From positions 1 through 64,000 of the forward strand of contig CAZSBF010000004.1 of assembly GCA_964605185.1 (NCBI GenBank): DNA of 64,000 nucleotides. The letters run 5' to 3'. Source of the stretch: JACRIM01 sp964605185. GTDB taxonomy: Bacteria; Planctomycetota; Phycisphaerae; UBA1845; UTPLA1. The position numbers and the translations under genes are program-made. Below, in pieces: positions 1 through 7,681 of this stretch; position 1 is the first letter of the stretch; every line of letters begins with the position of its first letter. The notes beneath the pieces are model-generated. The model ran no database searches, had not been told where the DNA came from, and saw only the letters and a program-made list of their open reading frames with translations.

Positions 1-66
1 TATACTAAGGCGGCGTTATGGCGGCGGCGAATTCAGTTGCCCATGTTGGCGCGAGAGGCGTGTGTC

Positions 67-528
67 ATGCACTCGTATGAAGTCCTTCGGCAAGCGGCGG
101 ACAAGGTCGGAGTCAAGGCTCTTGCGGCCGATCTTCGATTGTCCCCCGCGCTGGTCTATAAATGGTGTGAGCCGGCCGAATCGGACGACAGTGGGACGCG
201 CAACCCGCTGGATCGCGTCCGAGATATCGTGAAGCTGACAGGCGAACTGGGCGTGGTGGCATGGCTCTGCAACCAGGCGAACGGTTTTTTTGTACACAAT
301 CCGGTTGCCGACTCCAAGGATATTGATGACGACCTGTTGCAATCGACGCAGCACATGGTCAAGGAGTTCAGCGACTTGTTGAATGAGGTGAGCCGGAGCG
401 TTGCCGACGACGGGGAGGTCGGAGCCGAGGAGGCTAAGCGCATTCGACGGGAATGGGAGCAACTTAAGACAACGGCCGAGTCGTTCGTGGTGGCGTGCGA
501 AAAAGGCGTCTATCGCCAGAAGAAGTAA
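67..528 (+). CDS. CII-like helix-turn-helix regulatory protein
   Basis: A 153-residue soluble protein. The first 60 residues read as a DNA-binding domain of the phage regulatory CII/CP76 type: a helix with Ala-Ala-Asp-Lys-Val, then Leu-Arg-Leu-Ser-Pro-Ala-Leu-Val-Tyr-Lys-Trp-Cys, which resembles the recognition helix of that family. The C-terminal half is helical and charged and could dimerise. I chose ATG 67 because family-like sequence begins there; in-frame TTG 37 and ATG 43 only add nine or so unconvincing residues. A TATACT hexamer at positions 1-6 could be a -10 box, but its upstream half is outside the window. The lipoprotein gene starts 13 bases downstream, so the two probably share a transcript. 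The family call is from sequence pattern only; a transcriptional role is inference. Confidence 0.65.
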   Translation: MHSYEVLRQAADKVGVKALAADLRLSPALVYKWCEPAESDDSGTRNPLDRVRDIVKLTGELGVVAWLCNQANGFFVHNPVADSKDIDDDLLQSTQHMVKEFSDLLNEVSRSVADDGEVGAEEAKRIRREWEQLKTTAESFVVACEKGVYRQKK

Positions 529-540
529 GGAAGCACCGCA

Positions 541-984
541 ATGACAATTCGTGGCATTGGTTTGATGGTTGGATTGCTCCTCGCCGGCTTTGCAGGCTGT
601 GACGAAGGCTCCGGTGGCAAGGGGCAGAACAACAGCAAGCAAATGCGGACGTCGATGGTCAAGACGGCGGGCAAATTCAATCAGGGCTATCAGGACGGAT
701 TGAAGGAGGCGCAGCGATCGTTAACGGATTGGAATGGAAACGACCTTTGGCTTTGGCTCGCCGATCAGCAATATCAAAGCGGCTATCAGCGTGGTTGGAA
801 CGACGGCCGCAGCATGACGAGATTGAGGGCGCATCAACAAAAGCAGATGGGCGACCGGGAGTCGACCCCTGCCATGGAACAGACCCTTCGCAATCAGCCG
901 GGCGAGAAATCGGTGGCACCGAAAATCAATGATCCTGTGAAGCTCGATGGACCCTCCAAATCGGAAAAGGATTCAGGCGAATGA
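541..984 (+). CDS. Small lipoprotein with repeated QGYQDG-like motifs
   Basis: A 147-residue protein beginning with a short positive n-region, a hydrophobic stretch (Leu-Met-Val-Gly-Leu-Leu-Leu-Ala-Gly) and a lipobox-like Phe-Ala-Gly-Cys with Cys at residue 20, so it is predicted to be exported and lipid-anchored. Two related motifs follow, Asn-Gln-Gly-Tyr-Gln-Asp-Gly near residue 45 and Gln-Ser-Gly-Tyr-Gln-Arg-Gly-Trp-Asn-Asp-Gly near residue 80, a GYxxG pattern seen in short helical envelope proteins. The C-terminus is hydrophilic and low complexity. It lies between the CII-like gene and the STAS gene, and its stop overlaps the next start by four bases (ATGA), indicating co-translation. No enzymatic function is recognised. 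Confidence 0.7.
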   Translation: MTIRGIGLMVGLLLAGFAGCDEGSGGKGQNNSKQMRTSMVKTAGKFNQGYQDGLKEAQRSLTDWNGNDLWLWLADQQYQSGYQRGWNDGRSMTRLRAHQQKQMGDRESTPAMEQTLRNQPGEKSVAPKINDPVKLDGPSKSEKDSGE

Positions 985-1316
985 AGTTTGACGTACAAAC
1001 CAAGAGTGGAGTCGCCATCGCGCGAATCGGCGAGGATTACACCGGCCCGGATGGCGAACTGGCGAAGGCCGTAAACCCATTGATTGAGCGGCCTGGGGCA
1101 AAGGTCGTGCTCGATCTCGCGGCGGTCGGCTACATCAACTCCGCGGCATTGGGGGAGCTTGTGCGAATCACCGCGCAGGCCAACTCACAAGGGGCGCGGG
1201 TTGTTCTCGCGGGTTTGACGCCGTTTGTCGCGGGTGTGCTCGATACGACGCGGCTCAGCCGTTTCTTCGAGATTCACACGACGGTGGATGAGGCGGTCGC
1301 GAAGCTATCGGCCTGA
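981..1316 (+). CDS. STAS-domain anti-sigma factor antagonist-like protein
   Basis: A 111-residue single-domain protein of the size of SpoIIAA/RsbV. The sequence shows the expected order: an initial beta strand, then Val-Val-Leu-Asp-Leu-Ala-Ala-Val-Gly-Tyr-Ile-Asn-Ser-Ala-Ala-Leu-Gly, where Ser occupies the phosphorylatable position of the usual DSSGLG-type loop, and a later strand with Val-Val-Leu-Ala-Gly-Leu. Such proteins bind anti-sigma factors or act in partner-switching or lipid-asymmetry systems. It starts inside the lipoprotein gene by a four-base overlap. Its last 12 bases overlap the 3 prime end of the convergent DUF3857 gene. No anti-sigma kinase lies next to it; a SpoIIE phosphatase is encoded at 16508, and whether they interact is unknown. 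Confidence 0.8.
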   Translation: MKFDVQTKSGVAIARIGEDYTGPDGELAKAVNPLIERPGAKVVLDLAAVGYINSAALGELVRITAQANSQGARVVLAGLTPFVAGVLDTTRLSRFFEIHTTVDEAVAKLSA

Positions 1317-3110
1317 TGGGGTAGTTGTCTTGCGAATCACCAGCGTCTTTGCGGCGGGCGATTGGGTGTTGCAGATCGCGGTGCGAAGCTCCGGGTATCG
1401 CTCGGCGGGCCAGATGCGCTGACCGACCGTCAAGTTGCTTCGCAGGCGGACCCACTGTCCGGCGGCCTCGACTTGCTGAGACAGATTCGCATCGTTTGCC
1501 AATGCGGTGCTGTACGTTTTCGGAAGTGCAGACGGTGACCACCCTTCCGGCAGCTTCAGTTCAATGAAACTCTCTTGTACGAAAGGGCCCGGCGATTTGA
1601 GAAGCGTCTTTCGGCCACTCTTGCCGAGAGGCAGCGGAAACGTCGATTGCCACGGGCCGTCGGAAGGAATGGTGAAAACGCGGACATCGCCCGCCGATTC
1701 GAGCGGCTTCGATGATTTGACCTCGGCAGTCACCGCGAACACATCGTTGGAAAGCGTCGTAACGCTGTACTTCGACGTTTCGATGTTAGGAATCAGCCGG
1801 GAGAGTACATCATTAATGGCCGATTTCTTCTGATCGTCTGTACGAAGGGCATTGGCGAGAAACAACCCAGTCATTCGCAGGTCGACGGTGCCGGCGTAAT
1901 TCGCCGAATCATCGAGGGTCAGGCGAGCCGAGGACTCCAGTCTGCTTTCGACAGGGGCGTCGAAGCGTGCGGGCATGTCGCTGCGGCCGGTGACATAGGC
2001 ATTGTCAAAACGACGCCATCCTCCCCAAGGGCCGGGGTTGCGAATTCGGCCGTGCATGGGGTGCCAATAGCTGACTTCGCCGCGGGTTTCGAGGGCGACG
2101 GCGAACGCCGAGATTGCACCGACGGAGATTTCATCAGATTGGCACGAAACGGCAAAAACCGGCTCGGCCTTAAGGCCCGCACCGCGGAACATTGCGAGTA
2201 GCAAACTCGCGGCTTCAAGCGATGTGCCATAGTGGGCCGGACGGACGATCTTTGCCGGACGAATCATCGGCCATACGCAGGCGGACGGGGGGTCGACCGT
2301 GGTGAACTGCTTGGCAAACGCTTCCTGAATCGCCCACGCCTTTTCGAAGTCGTCGGTTGTAGCGGCGAGTTTGGATTCATCGCAATATGACTGGAGTTTG
2401 TCACCCTTAGCAGTGTCATCCATGAGGTTCACGATTGCATTGGCCCACGCCTTGGTGTTGGCGGCAGTGGCGAGGACCTTCAGGCCGTTGCGATCCCGCG
2501 CGGGCAGGGACAGGGGCTCGTCGATGAGCGCTTCCACGTTGGTCGCCTCGTGGATTGGCTTTCCGTTGCGGAGGATGCGACGCGAAGCGATGGGGTAAGA
2601 AGCCGCGATGGGAAAATCGAACTCATAAAACGGCAGCGCGCCTCGCTTCGACGAGAGCTCGTATTCCAGTTCCAGCACGGCGTCAGGTTCGATCGCACTA
2701 AACGAAACGACGATCTGGCGAATGCCCGCAAGGGCAGGCCAGCCGGTCGTTTCCTGTGGGGCGACTTCGTTGCGAGAATATTTCGGAACTTCGACGACGC
2801 GGCCATCAGGGCAGCGCGTGCGGGCGGCCGAAATGTTCACGGTTTGATAGTCGGCGTTGTAGGTGATTCGCGGGTCGGCGAACGCGCCGTATGACCGATC
2901 GTTGTTCACCCGGACGTGTTTCTTTACGCTCCACGTGTAGCCGCCTTCGGGCACAAGGGTGACGGCGTCCTCCCATAGGAGAATCACCGCATCATCGGCG
3001 GGCTCCTGTGTTAGGGGTTTGGGGGTTTCCGCGATCGCAACTATTGCGAGAACCAGGAGGACAGTCGCGGCGAGATTCCCTCGTCGAAAAATGACCTTAT
3101 CGCTGGGCAC
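1305..3110 (-). CDS. DUF3857 protein with degenerate transglutaminase-like domain
   Basis: A 601-residue predicted exported protein with an N-terminal hydrophobic segment (residues about 12-28). Residues about 40-190 match the DUF3857 beta domain pattern (Lys-His-Val-Arg-Val-Asn, then Ser-Phe-Ser-Ala-Ile-Glu-Pro-Asp-Ala-Val-Leu-Glu). The middle aligns with the transglutaminase fold of the upstream neighbour, but the catalytic Cys, His and Asp positions read Ser, Phe and His, so the domain is probably non-enzymatic. The gene starts 14 bases inside the upstream DUF3857 gene (3097-5079), so the pair is likely translated together. The 3 prime end overlaps the STAS gene by 12 bases. The role is unknown; a binding or scaffold role in the envelope is inference. 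Confidence 0.8.
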   Translation of the reverse strand: MPSDKVIFRRGNLAATVLLVLAIVAIAETPKPLTQEPADDAVILLWEDAVTLVPEGGYTWSVKKHVRVNNDRSYGAFADPRITYNADYQTVNISAARTRCPDGRVVEVPKYSRNEVAPQETTGWPALAGIRQIVVSFSAIEPDAVLELEYELSSKRGALPFYEFDFPIAASYPIASRRILRNGKPIHEATNVEALIDEPLSLPARDRNGLKVLATAANTKAWANAIVNLMDDTAKGDKLQSYCDESKLAATTDDFEKAWAIQEAFAKQFTTVDPPSACVWPMIRPAKIVRPAHYGTSLEAASLLLAMFRGAGLKAEPVFAVSCQSDEISVGAISAFAVALETRGEVSYWHPMHGRIRNPGPWGGWRRFDNAYVTGRSDMPARFDAPVESRLESSARLTLDDSANYAGTVDLRMTGLFLANALRTDDQKKSAINDVLSRLIPNIETSKYSVTTLSNDVFAVTAEVKSSKPLESAGDVRVFTIPSDGPWQSTFPLPLGKSGRKTLLKSPGPFVQESFIELKLPEGWSPSALPKTYSTALANDANLSQQVEAAGQWVRLRSNLTVGQRIWPAERYPELRTAICNTQSPAAKTLVIRKTTTPSGR

Positions 3111-5079
3111 TTTGAGCCTCCACTCGGCAGACGACCAGTTCGTTTCGCAATTTGCCCAGTCGATCGATGACCTTCTTGTAGTCGGGGTAATCTCCCACGG
3201 GCACGATGTGTTTTTTCAGGTCAATCGTGCATCGATAGCGGAGCTGCCCCGGCGTCGAATCAACGCTGAACTCCATCGACGCCGCGTCGCTGTCGTGCTT
3301 GAATCCCTCTGGCGTGGTGTCGATTCTCCAGCCGGTCGGCAGTTTCACAATCTCGTCGCAATCGAGCCGGCGGGTCGAGCGAATTCGAACGGGGTACTTG
3401 CGATCCGTCGCCGCGGTCTCGGCGCTGTCGTAGATGTCCGACAACACCATATCGCTCAGCACGCCCGTGAGACTTGGCAAGCGGAAGTAGAACGTGCCCG
3501 ATTCACCGATGCCAAATTCTCTCGCGGCGTAGTTCATTTCGACCGTTGCGGGCTTCGAGAAGTCGACGGGGTCGGTCACGCTCAATGATTCCAAGGTGGC
3601 GTTTGCAGCAAGCCGGCGCAGGCTTTCTTCAAATCGCCCGGGGCGGTCCGCTGGCTTTAGCCCCGACAGGGATCGCCGCAGGCCCGTTTCGGGGCAGCCG
3701 ATCGTGGAAACCGAAATCCGCCCGTTGAGATCACCGGTGGGGGAAAGTGAAGCCTCGCCACGCCAAACGAGCGCGTTGTCGGCCGGCGGGCTGTAGGGCG
3801 AAAGCTGCAACCCCATTTCTCCTTGAGGCGTGCCAAAAACGACCGCCTGCCGTTGCTCGGCGCTGGACCACATCTCGCGGTTCTTGGGCAACCACGTTGG
3901 GTCGAGAAGTCGTAGTGTGCCGTCTTTTTGGCGAACGCTCGTCACCGCGTGATTGAATTGATCAGCCGGTGTTTTCTCAACGCGTGCCCCGGCCTCCGTC
4001 ATCACGATGTATGACTCAAAGCCCGCTTCACGCAGCATCGCCACGAGCAGACCCGCTTTGTCTTTGCAAACGCCGCCGCGGTCGCTAAAGGTCTCGATGG
4101 CGGCGTGTGTGGTGTAGCCTTCATGGGCGCCGCGGCTCGTGCCGACGTAGCGCACATTCTCGGCGACCCAGTGATTGAGCGCGGCGATCTTCTCTTCGTC
4201 GCTCATTCGTTTGTCGTTGGGTTCGCCGACCAACTCGCGCACCTTGGCCTTGATCGCATCGTCCGTCTTGAAACTCGGCTCGTTTTTTTCGTGGAACCAG
4301 CGGGCTTTGTGCTGCCAGCTCTCGACGGTGGCCAAAACGAGCTTGCACAACACATCGCTCGACGAGCACATCTTCGGCTCGCCCTTGAATGCCGGAAGGT
4401 CTTTCTTCTCAAAGTGATAGACGGCCCTGTCGCCTTCGAAGTGCATGGACGTGCCCAATTCACCATTCACCACTTCATACTGCAGCGGCTTCGTCTTAGA
4501 GATGGAGACCGTGTACACCTTCTCAATGACCGGCGTTCCTTCGGGCCACGTCACCACGTCGTACCAATGGCCGGGCATGGGCGGCTCGGCGCAGGCGGTG
4601 CCGCCGCCGAGGTAGGCCACGTTGAAACCGGTCTTGGTCCAGTTGAGTTCCACGGAGTCGCCGATCTTGAGGTTCGGAACTTCGAGCATGGTTTGCATGC
4701 TTCCCCAGAAGATGATTCCGGCGGAGGCAGGGGCAACGATTGGCTTTGTCGCGATGTCCTCGACAGTGCCGCTCGCACGGTGAATGCGGCTTGGGAGCAG
4801 CTCAAGCGTGTTCGTGGCGGGGTCGTAATCCCAGCGATGTACGGAAAGCGACCGCACACCAGTATCGGTCAACGCCTTCACCACGCGCGTGCAGCGATTC
4901 GTACCAATCCCGGAATCAGCAACATTGACGTCTGTCGAGTCAAAGACCACGACGGTGTCGGCTCCGTTGAAATCGCCTTTCGCCGCCGCGACCTTGGTCG
5001 CGATGTCGTCGGCCAATGCAATCGACGAGGATGCGGAAAGCAGGATGCCGACCGCCCACACTTCGAATCGGATTCTCAT
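3097..5079 (-). CDS. DUF3857 and transglutaminase-domain protein
   Basis: A 660-residue exported protein with a signal peptide ending Ile-Ala-Leu-Ala-Asp (residues about 1-24). An N-terminal DUF3857 domain is followed by a transglutaminase-like papain-fold core with all three expected catalytic motifs: Gly-Gly-Val-Cys-Lys-Asp-Lys-Ala (nucleophile Cys), Asn-His-Ala-Val-Thr (His) and Leu-Leu-Asp-Pro-Thr-Trp (Asp). This domain pair is common in Bacteroidetes and Planctomycetes envelope proteins, where it is thought to process or crosslink peptides; the substrate is unknown. It is the first gene of a two-gene unit with the degenerate paralogue immediately downstream. The gene upstream on the same strand is the YhaM-like nuclease, 71 bases away. 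Confidence 0.85.
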   Translation of the reverse strand: MRIRFEVWAVGILLSASSSIALADDIATKVAAAKGDFNGADTVVVFDSTDVNVADSGIGTNRCTRVVKALTDTGVRSLSVHRWDYDPATNTLELLPSRIHRASGTVEDIATKPIVAPASAGIIFWGSMQTMLEVPNLKIGDSVELNWTKTGFNVAYLGGGTACAEPPMPGHWYDVVTWPEGTPVIEKVYTVSISKTKPLQYEVVNGELGTSMHFEGDRAVYHFEKKDLPAFKGEPKMCSSSDVLCKLVLATVESWQHKARWFHEKNEPSFKTDDAIKAKVRELVGEPNDKRMSDEEKIAALNHWVAENVRYVGTSRGAHEGYTTHAAIETFSDRGGVCKDKAGLLVAMLREAGFESYIVMTEAGARVEKTPADQFNHAVTSVRQKDGTLRLLDPTWLPKNREMWSSAEQRQAVVFGTPQGEMGLQLSPYSPPADNALVWRGEASLSPTGDLNGRISVSTIGCPETGLRRSLSGLKPADRPGRFEESLRRLAANATLESLSVTDPVDFSKPATVEMNYAAREFGIGESGTFYFRLPSLTGVLSDMVLSDIYDSAETAATDRKYPVRIRSTRRLDCDEIVKLPTGWRIDTTPEGFKHDSDAASMEFSVDSTPGQLRYRCTIDLKKHIVPVGDYPDYKKVIDRLGKLRNELVVCRVEAQSAQR

Positions 5080-5150
5080 GAGTTCGCTCCCATATTAGTG
5101 CGAGTCACGCAGCGGACCCCCATTCTGCAACGAGCTGAACGACCGTGTGC

Positions 5151-6197
5151 TCACGCCTTTTCCTGACGGATGCCCATGACGTCCTTCTTGAAGACGCGGG
5201 TTTCAAGCGGCTTGACCCATTCGCTCCAGTCACTGTCGGCATTGCGTGCATCGCGGATGGCGGTCATGCACATCTGCGTCTTTGCGTCGATGTTGTCGAG
5301 GTAATGAACCATGAACGCCTCGGGGCAGGCCGGAATGCGCGGGCTGCCGAATTCGTAAGTGCCATGGTGGGCCAGCACGATGTGAGTAAGGACGTTCAGC
5401 AAATCTTCGGGGAATGGCTTGCCGGTGGCCTGCTCCACATCCGCCGTTTTCCGGTCAATCCAGATGGCCGCCTGCGTGATGTGGCCGATGAGCTGGCCGG
5501 GGTTGGTGTAGGAGAAATTGGTGTCGGCGGTCAGTTCCACGGTCTTGCCAATGTCGTGGAGAAAGATTCCGGCGAGGACGAGATCTCGGCTGATTTGGGG
5601 GTAATGGCTTTCCGAGTCGTCGGATTTACCGAGGATTCGCGTCGCCAGCTCGAGCACACTGAGGGTGTGTTCCAAGAGTCCGCCGATGTACGCGTGATGG
5701 TTTTGAACCGCGGCGGGGGCCTTGCGGAATCCGGCGGCGATGGTCTCGTCCGTTACGAACTCTTTGATAAGGGCGAGCAGATTTGGATTTTTGATGGTAC
5801 GGAGAATCGCCAGCAGCTTGTTCCACATCTCATCGATGTCGAACTTGGTCCGGGGGATGTAGTCCCCGAGGTCGAACTGCGACGGGTCGGCCGCACGCAT
5901 TCCATCGACGATGAACTGGAGGCTGCCCTTGTAGCTCTCGGCCCGGCCGCGAACGCGAAGGAAGCCGCCCTCGGTAATCGAGTCGTATTGGGCCTGGGTG
6001 GCGTTCCAGATGCGGCCAAGGAGCTGGCCGGTGCGGTCGACGAAGACAATGTGGATGTAAAGGCCGCCGTTGGTAGTGGTTCGGAGGTCCTTCTTGGAAA
6101 CGAGGAAGACCTGGTCGGTCAGCGTTTCCCCGGGCTGGAGCTGGTCAATGAAGCGGTGGGGCGGTGCTGAGGCCTGTTTGGGGGCGGCGGTGGTCAT
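5151..6197 (-). CDS. YhaM-family 3'-5' exoribonuclease (OB fold plus HD domain)
   Basis: A 348-residue cytoplasmic protein. Residues about 20-105 form an OB-fold nucleic-acid-binding domain of the tRNA-anticodon type. Residues about 165-310 form an HD metal-dependent domain with Leu-Leu-Glu-His near 174-177, His-Asp-Ile-Gly-Lys at 214-218, Ala-His-His-Gly-Thr at 276-280 and Tyr-Leu-Asp-Asn-Ile-Asp at 299-304, the signature of the YhaM/CBF1 family, which trims single-stranded RNA or DNA from the 3 prime end. I chose ATG 6197 because the conserved sequence begins soon after it; a longer reading from 6272 adds 25 unlikely residues. A TATACT hexamer at 6272-6277 on this strand could be its -10 element. 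Confidence 0.85.
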   Translation of the reverse strand: MTTAAPKQASAPPHRFIDQLQPGETLTDQVFLVSKKDLRTTTNGGLYIHIVFVDRTGQLLGRIWNATQAQYDSITEGGFLRVRGRAESYKGSLQFIVDGMRAADPSQFDLGDYIPRTKFDIDEMWNKLLAILRTIKNPNLLALIKEFVTDETIAAGFRKAPAAVQNHHAYIGGLLEHTLSVLELATRILGKSDDSESHYPQISRDLVLAGIFLHDIGKTVELTADTNFSYTNPGQLIGHITQAAIWIDRKTADVEQATGKPFPEDLLNVLTHIVLAHHGTYEFGSPRIPACPEAFMVHYLDNIDAKTQMCMTAIRDARNADSDWSEWVKPLETRVFKKDVMGIRQEKA

Positions 6198-6271
6198 GGT
6201 TTCGTGGCTTCCGTGGGTGCAGACGGTTCTCTCGCGGCGGTTGGATTCGCCGAACGGTTTTACAGGTACCA

Positions 6272-6277
6272 AGTATA
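6272..6277 (-). promoter_or_regulatory. Possible -10 element upstream of the YhaM-like gene
   Basis: On the minus strand the hexamer TATACT matches the sigma70 -10 consensus at five of six positions, about 75 bases upstream of the chosen ATG at 6197. No convincing -35 hexamer is seen at 16-18 bases, so it is only a candidate. Confidence 0.3.
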
Positions 6278-6395
6278 ACGGATCGACTTTAACTCACAGC
6301 CGGCATGCCAACCAAAAGGATATCCAACATCACCCTGTCAATCCGACCTTTTCTCGACACCCCCTCCAAAAAACCCAAGAAAATCGCGTGCCGCC

Positions 6396-6424
6396 TTGCA
6401 TTCGGACCCGGGGGGTGTTACAAG
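6396..6424 (+). promoter_or_regulatory. Candidate sigma70-type promoter for the HU-family gene
   Basis: TTGCAT at 6396-6401 and TACAAG at 6419-6424 are separated by 17 bases, placing a start site about 60 bases upstream of the HU ATG at 6489. Both hexamers are imperfect, so the support is the spacing and location. Confidence 0.3.
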
Positions 6425-6488
6425 TTCGTTCGGAAGGGTTGCAATGGAGCGGCCCCACGGATGGATTTCAAGAAAAAGGAGTTCCACT

Positions 6489-6785
6489 ATGGCCAATGCC
6501 AAGTCAATGAGCAAATCGGCCCTGATCAGCCACCTCGCCGAGAAGAACGAGCTGACCCGCAAGCAGGTCATCGCCTTTATGGAGTGCCTGGTTGACACGG
6601 CTTACAAGCAGGCGAAGAACAGCTTCACGCTGCCGGGCATCGGCAAGCTCGTACTCGTGAATCGCAAGGCGCGCATGGGTCGAAACCCGGCGACCGGCGA
6701 AACCATCAAGATTCCCGCGAAGAAGGTCGTCAAGTTCCGCGTGGCAAAGGCCGCGAAGGATGCGATCCTCACCGCCAAGAAGTAA
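6489..6785 (+). CDS. HU-family DNA-binding protein
   Basis: A 98-residue nucleoid protein of normal HU length. It has the N-terminal helical dimerisation part (Ser-Lys-Ser-Ala-Leu-Ile-Ser-His-Leu-Ala-Glu-Lys) and the beta-arm signature region Gly-Ile-Gly-Lys-Leu, then Arg-Met-Gly-Arg-Asn-Pro-Ala-Thr-Gly-Glu-Thr-Ile-Lys-Ile-Pro-Ala, where the RNPxTGE motif carries the proline that intercalates into bent DNA. The C-terminus is Lys/Ala-rich. ATG 6489 is fixed by a strong AAGGAG ribosome-binding site at 6476-6481, seven bases upstream; the same frame is open further upstream but without support. The gene is monocistronic, with a terminator about 45 bases after the stop. HU versus IHF subtype cannot be settled here. 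Confidence 0.93.
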   Translation: MANAKSMSKSALISHLAEKNELTRKQVIAFMECLVDTAYKQAKNSFTLPGIGKLVLVNRKARMGRNPATGETIKIPAKKVVKFRVAKAAKDAILTAKK

Positions 6786-6831
6786 GTAAGATTACTGCGT
6801 CCCCTTGGGATGCAGGCCGTACGAAACACAG

Positions 6832-6870
6832 ACGCCCCAGCCGATTCATACCGGCGGGGCGTTTTTGTTT
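6832..6870 (+). terminator. Intrinsic terminator after the HU-family gene
   Basis: An ACGCCCC arm (6832-6838) pairs with GGGGCGT (6856-6862), and a GCCG/CGGC extension pairs across one bulged base, leaving an 8-base loop. The right arm runs directly into TTTTT, then GTTT. It lies about 45 bases past the HU stop and just before the convergent aat gene. There is no matching T tract on the other strand, so it serves HU only. Confidence 0.85.
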
Positions 6871-6895
6871 GCGCAGGATGCTCTCGTGAAGGTGA

Positions 6896-7471
6896 TCAAT
6901 CCACGAACCGGCAATTCATGTGCAACGCCGCGGCCAGCCTGCGATGGTAGGTTCGTCGCGGAATATCCAGTGCGCCGAATCGGGCGAGATGATCGGTCAT
7001 GAATTGCGTGTCCAACAGCGTGTAACCGCGCTCGCGCATTCGATTGACCAGCGCCACGAGTGCCACCTTGCTGGCATCGCGCTCGTGGTGAAACATGCTT
7101 TCACCAAAGAAGGCGCCCCCCAGTGCGACGCCGTAAAGTCCGCCGACAAGTTTTTCCCGCCGCCAGCATTCGACGCTGTGGGCCACGCCGAGTCGGTGAA
7201 GCCGAACGTAGGCACGGATGATCTCATCGGTGATCCACGATCCATCCTTTCGGTCCGCGCAGGCCAGCATGACGTCGTGAAACGCTGAGTTAACACGAAT
7301 CTCGAATGTGCCTTTGCGACAGAGCTGTGCCAGCGTCTTGGGAATGTGAAAGGTGTCCAGAGGAATGATCGCCCGTGGGTCCGGGTCGAACCACTGCAGC
7401 GTGCCATCCACCCCCATCGGGAAGATGCCCTGGGCGTAGGCGGAAATGAGAAGTTTCGCGGTGAGTCTCAT
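6896..7471 (-). CDS. aat: Leucyl/phenylalanyl-tRNA-protein transferase
   Basis: A 191-residue cytoplasmic enzyme, slightly shorter than many family members but complete. It transfers Leu or Phe from charged tRNA to proteins with N-terminal Arg or Lys, marking them for ClpS/ClpAP degradation (the N-end rule pathway). Family signatures are plain: Gln-Gly-Ile-Phe-Pro-Met near residue 14, Trp-Phe-Asp-Pro-Asp-Pro-Arg-Ala-Ile-Ile-Pro-Leu near 27-38, His-Ser-Val-Glu-Cys-Trp near 98, Gly-Gly-Leu-Tyr-Gly-Val-Ala-Leu-Gly-Gly-Ala-Phe-Phe-Gly-Glu-Ser-Met-Phe near 109-126 and Leu-Asp-Thr-Gln-Phe near 153. It is convergent with the HU gene and divergent from the membrane protein gene at 7682. Confidence 0.95.
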   Translation of the reverse strand: MRLTAKLLISAYAQGIFPMGVDGTLQWFDPDPRAIIPLDTFHIPKTLAQLCRKGTFEIRVNSAFHDVMLACADRKDGSWITDEIIRAYVRLHRLGVAHSVECWRREKLVGGLYGVALGGAFFGESMFHHERDASKVALVALVNRMRERGYTLLDTQFMTDHLARFGALDIPRRTYHRRLAAALHMNCRFVD

Positions 7472-7523
7472 GTCGATGCCGCAAGCCGGGACATTTCACA
7501 GGCACGCTCCCCACTATGCCACC

Positions 7524-7532
7524 ATCATACCA
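7524..7532 (-). promoter_or_regulatory. Candidate extended -10 promoter for aat
   Basis: The minus strand reads TGGTATGAT, an extended -10 (TGn plus TATGAT), about 50 bases before the aat ATG. It faces the TATAAT promoter at 7549-7576 on the other strand, giving a compact divergent control region. Confidence 0.4.
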
Positions 7533-7548
7533 GCGGCATGGTTCGCAC

Positions 7549-7576
7549 TTGCTAGGACAGCCCGCGTTTCTATAAT
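7549..7576 (+). promoter_or_regulatory. Candidate sigma70-type promoter for the membrane protein gene at 7682
   Basis: TTGCTA (7549-7554), a 16-base spacer and a perfect TATAAT (7571-7576) predict a transcript start near 7583, about 100 bases before the ATG at 7682. Confidence 0.5.
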
Positions 7577-7681
7577 GCCCGCTGCCCACGCAGGATGCGC
7601 CTCGGCACCGCCAGGAAGGCACCGACGGTTGCCATCCAAGTACGGCGTTGATTTGACGCGCCGTGGGGCAAGGATGGAACT

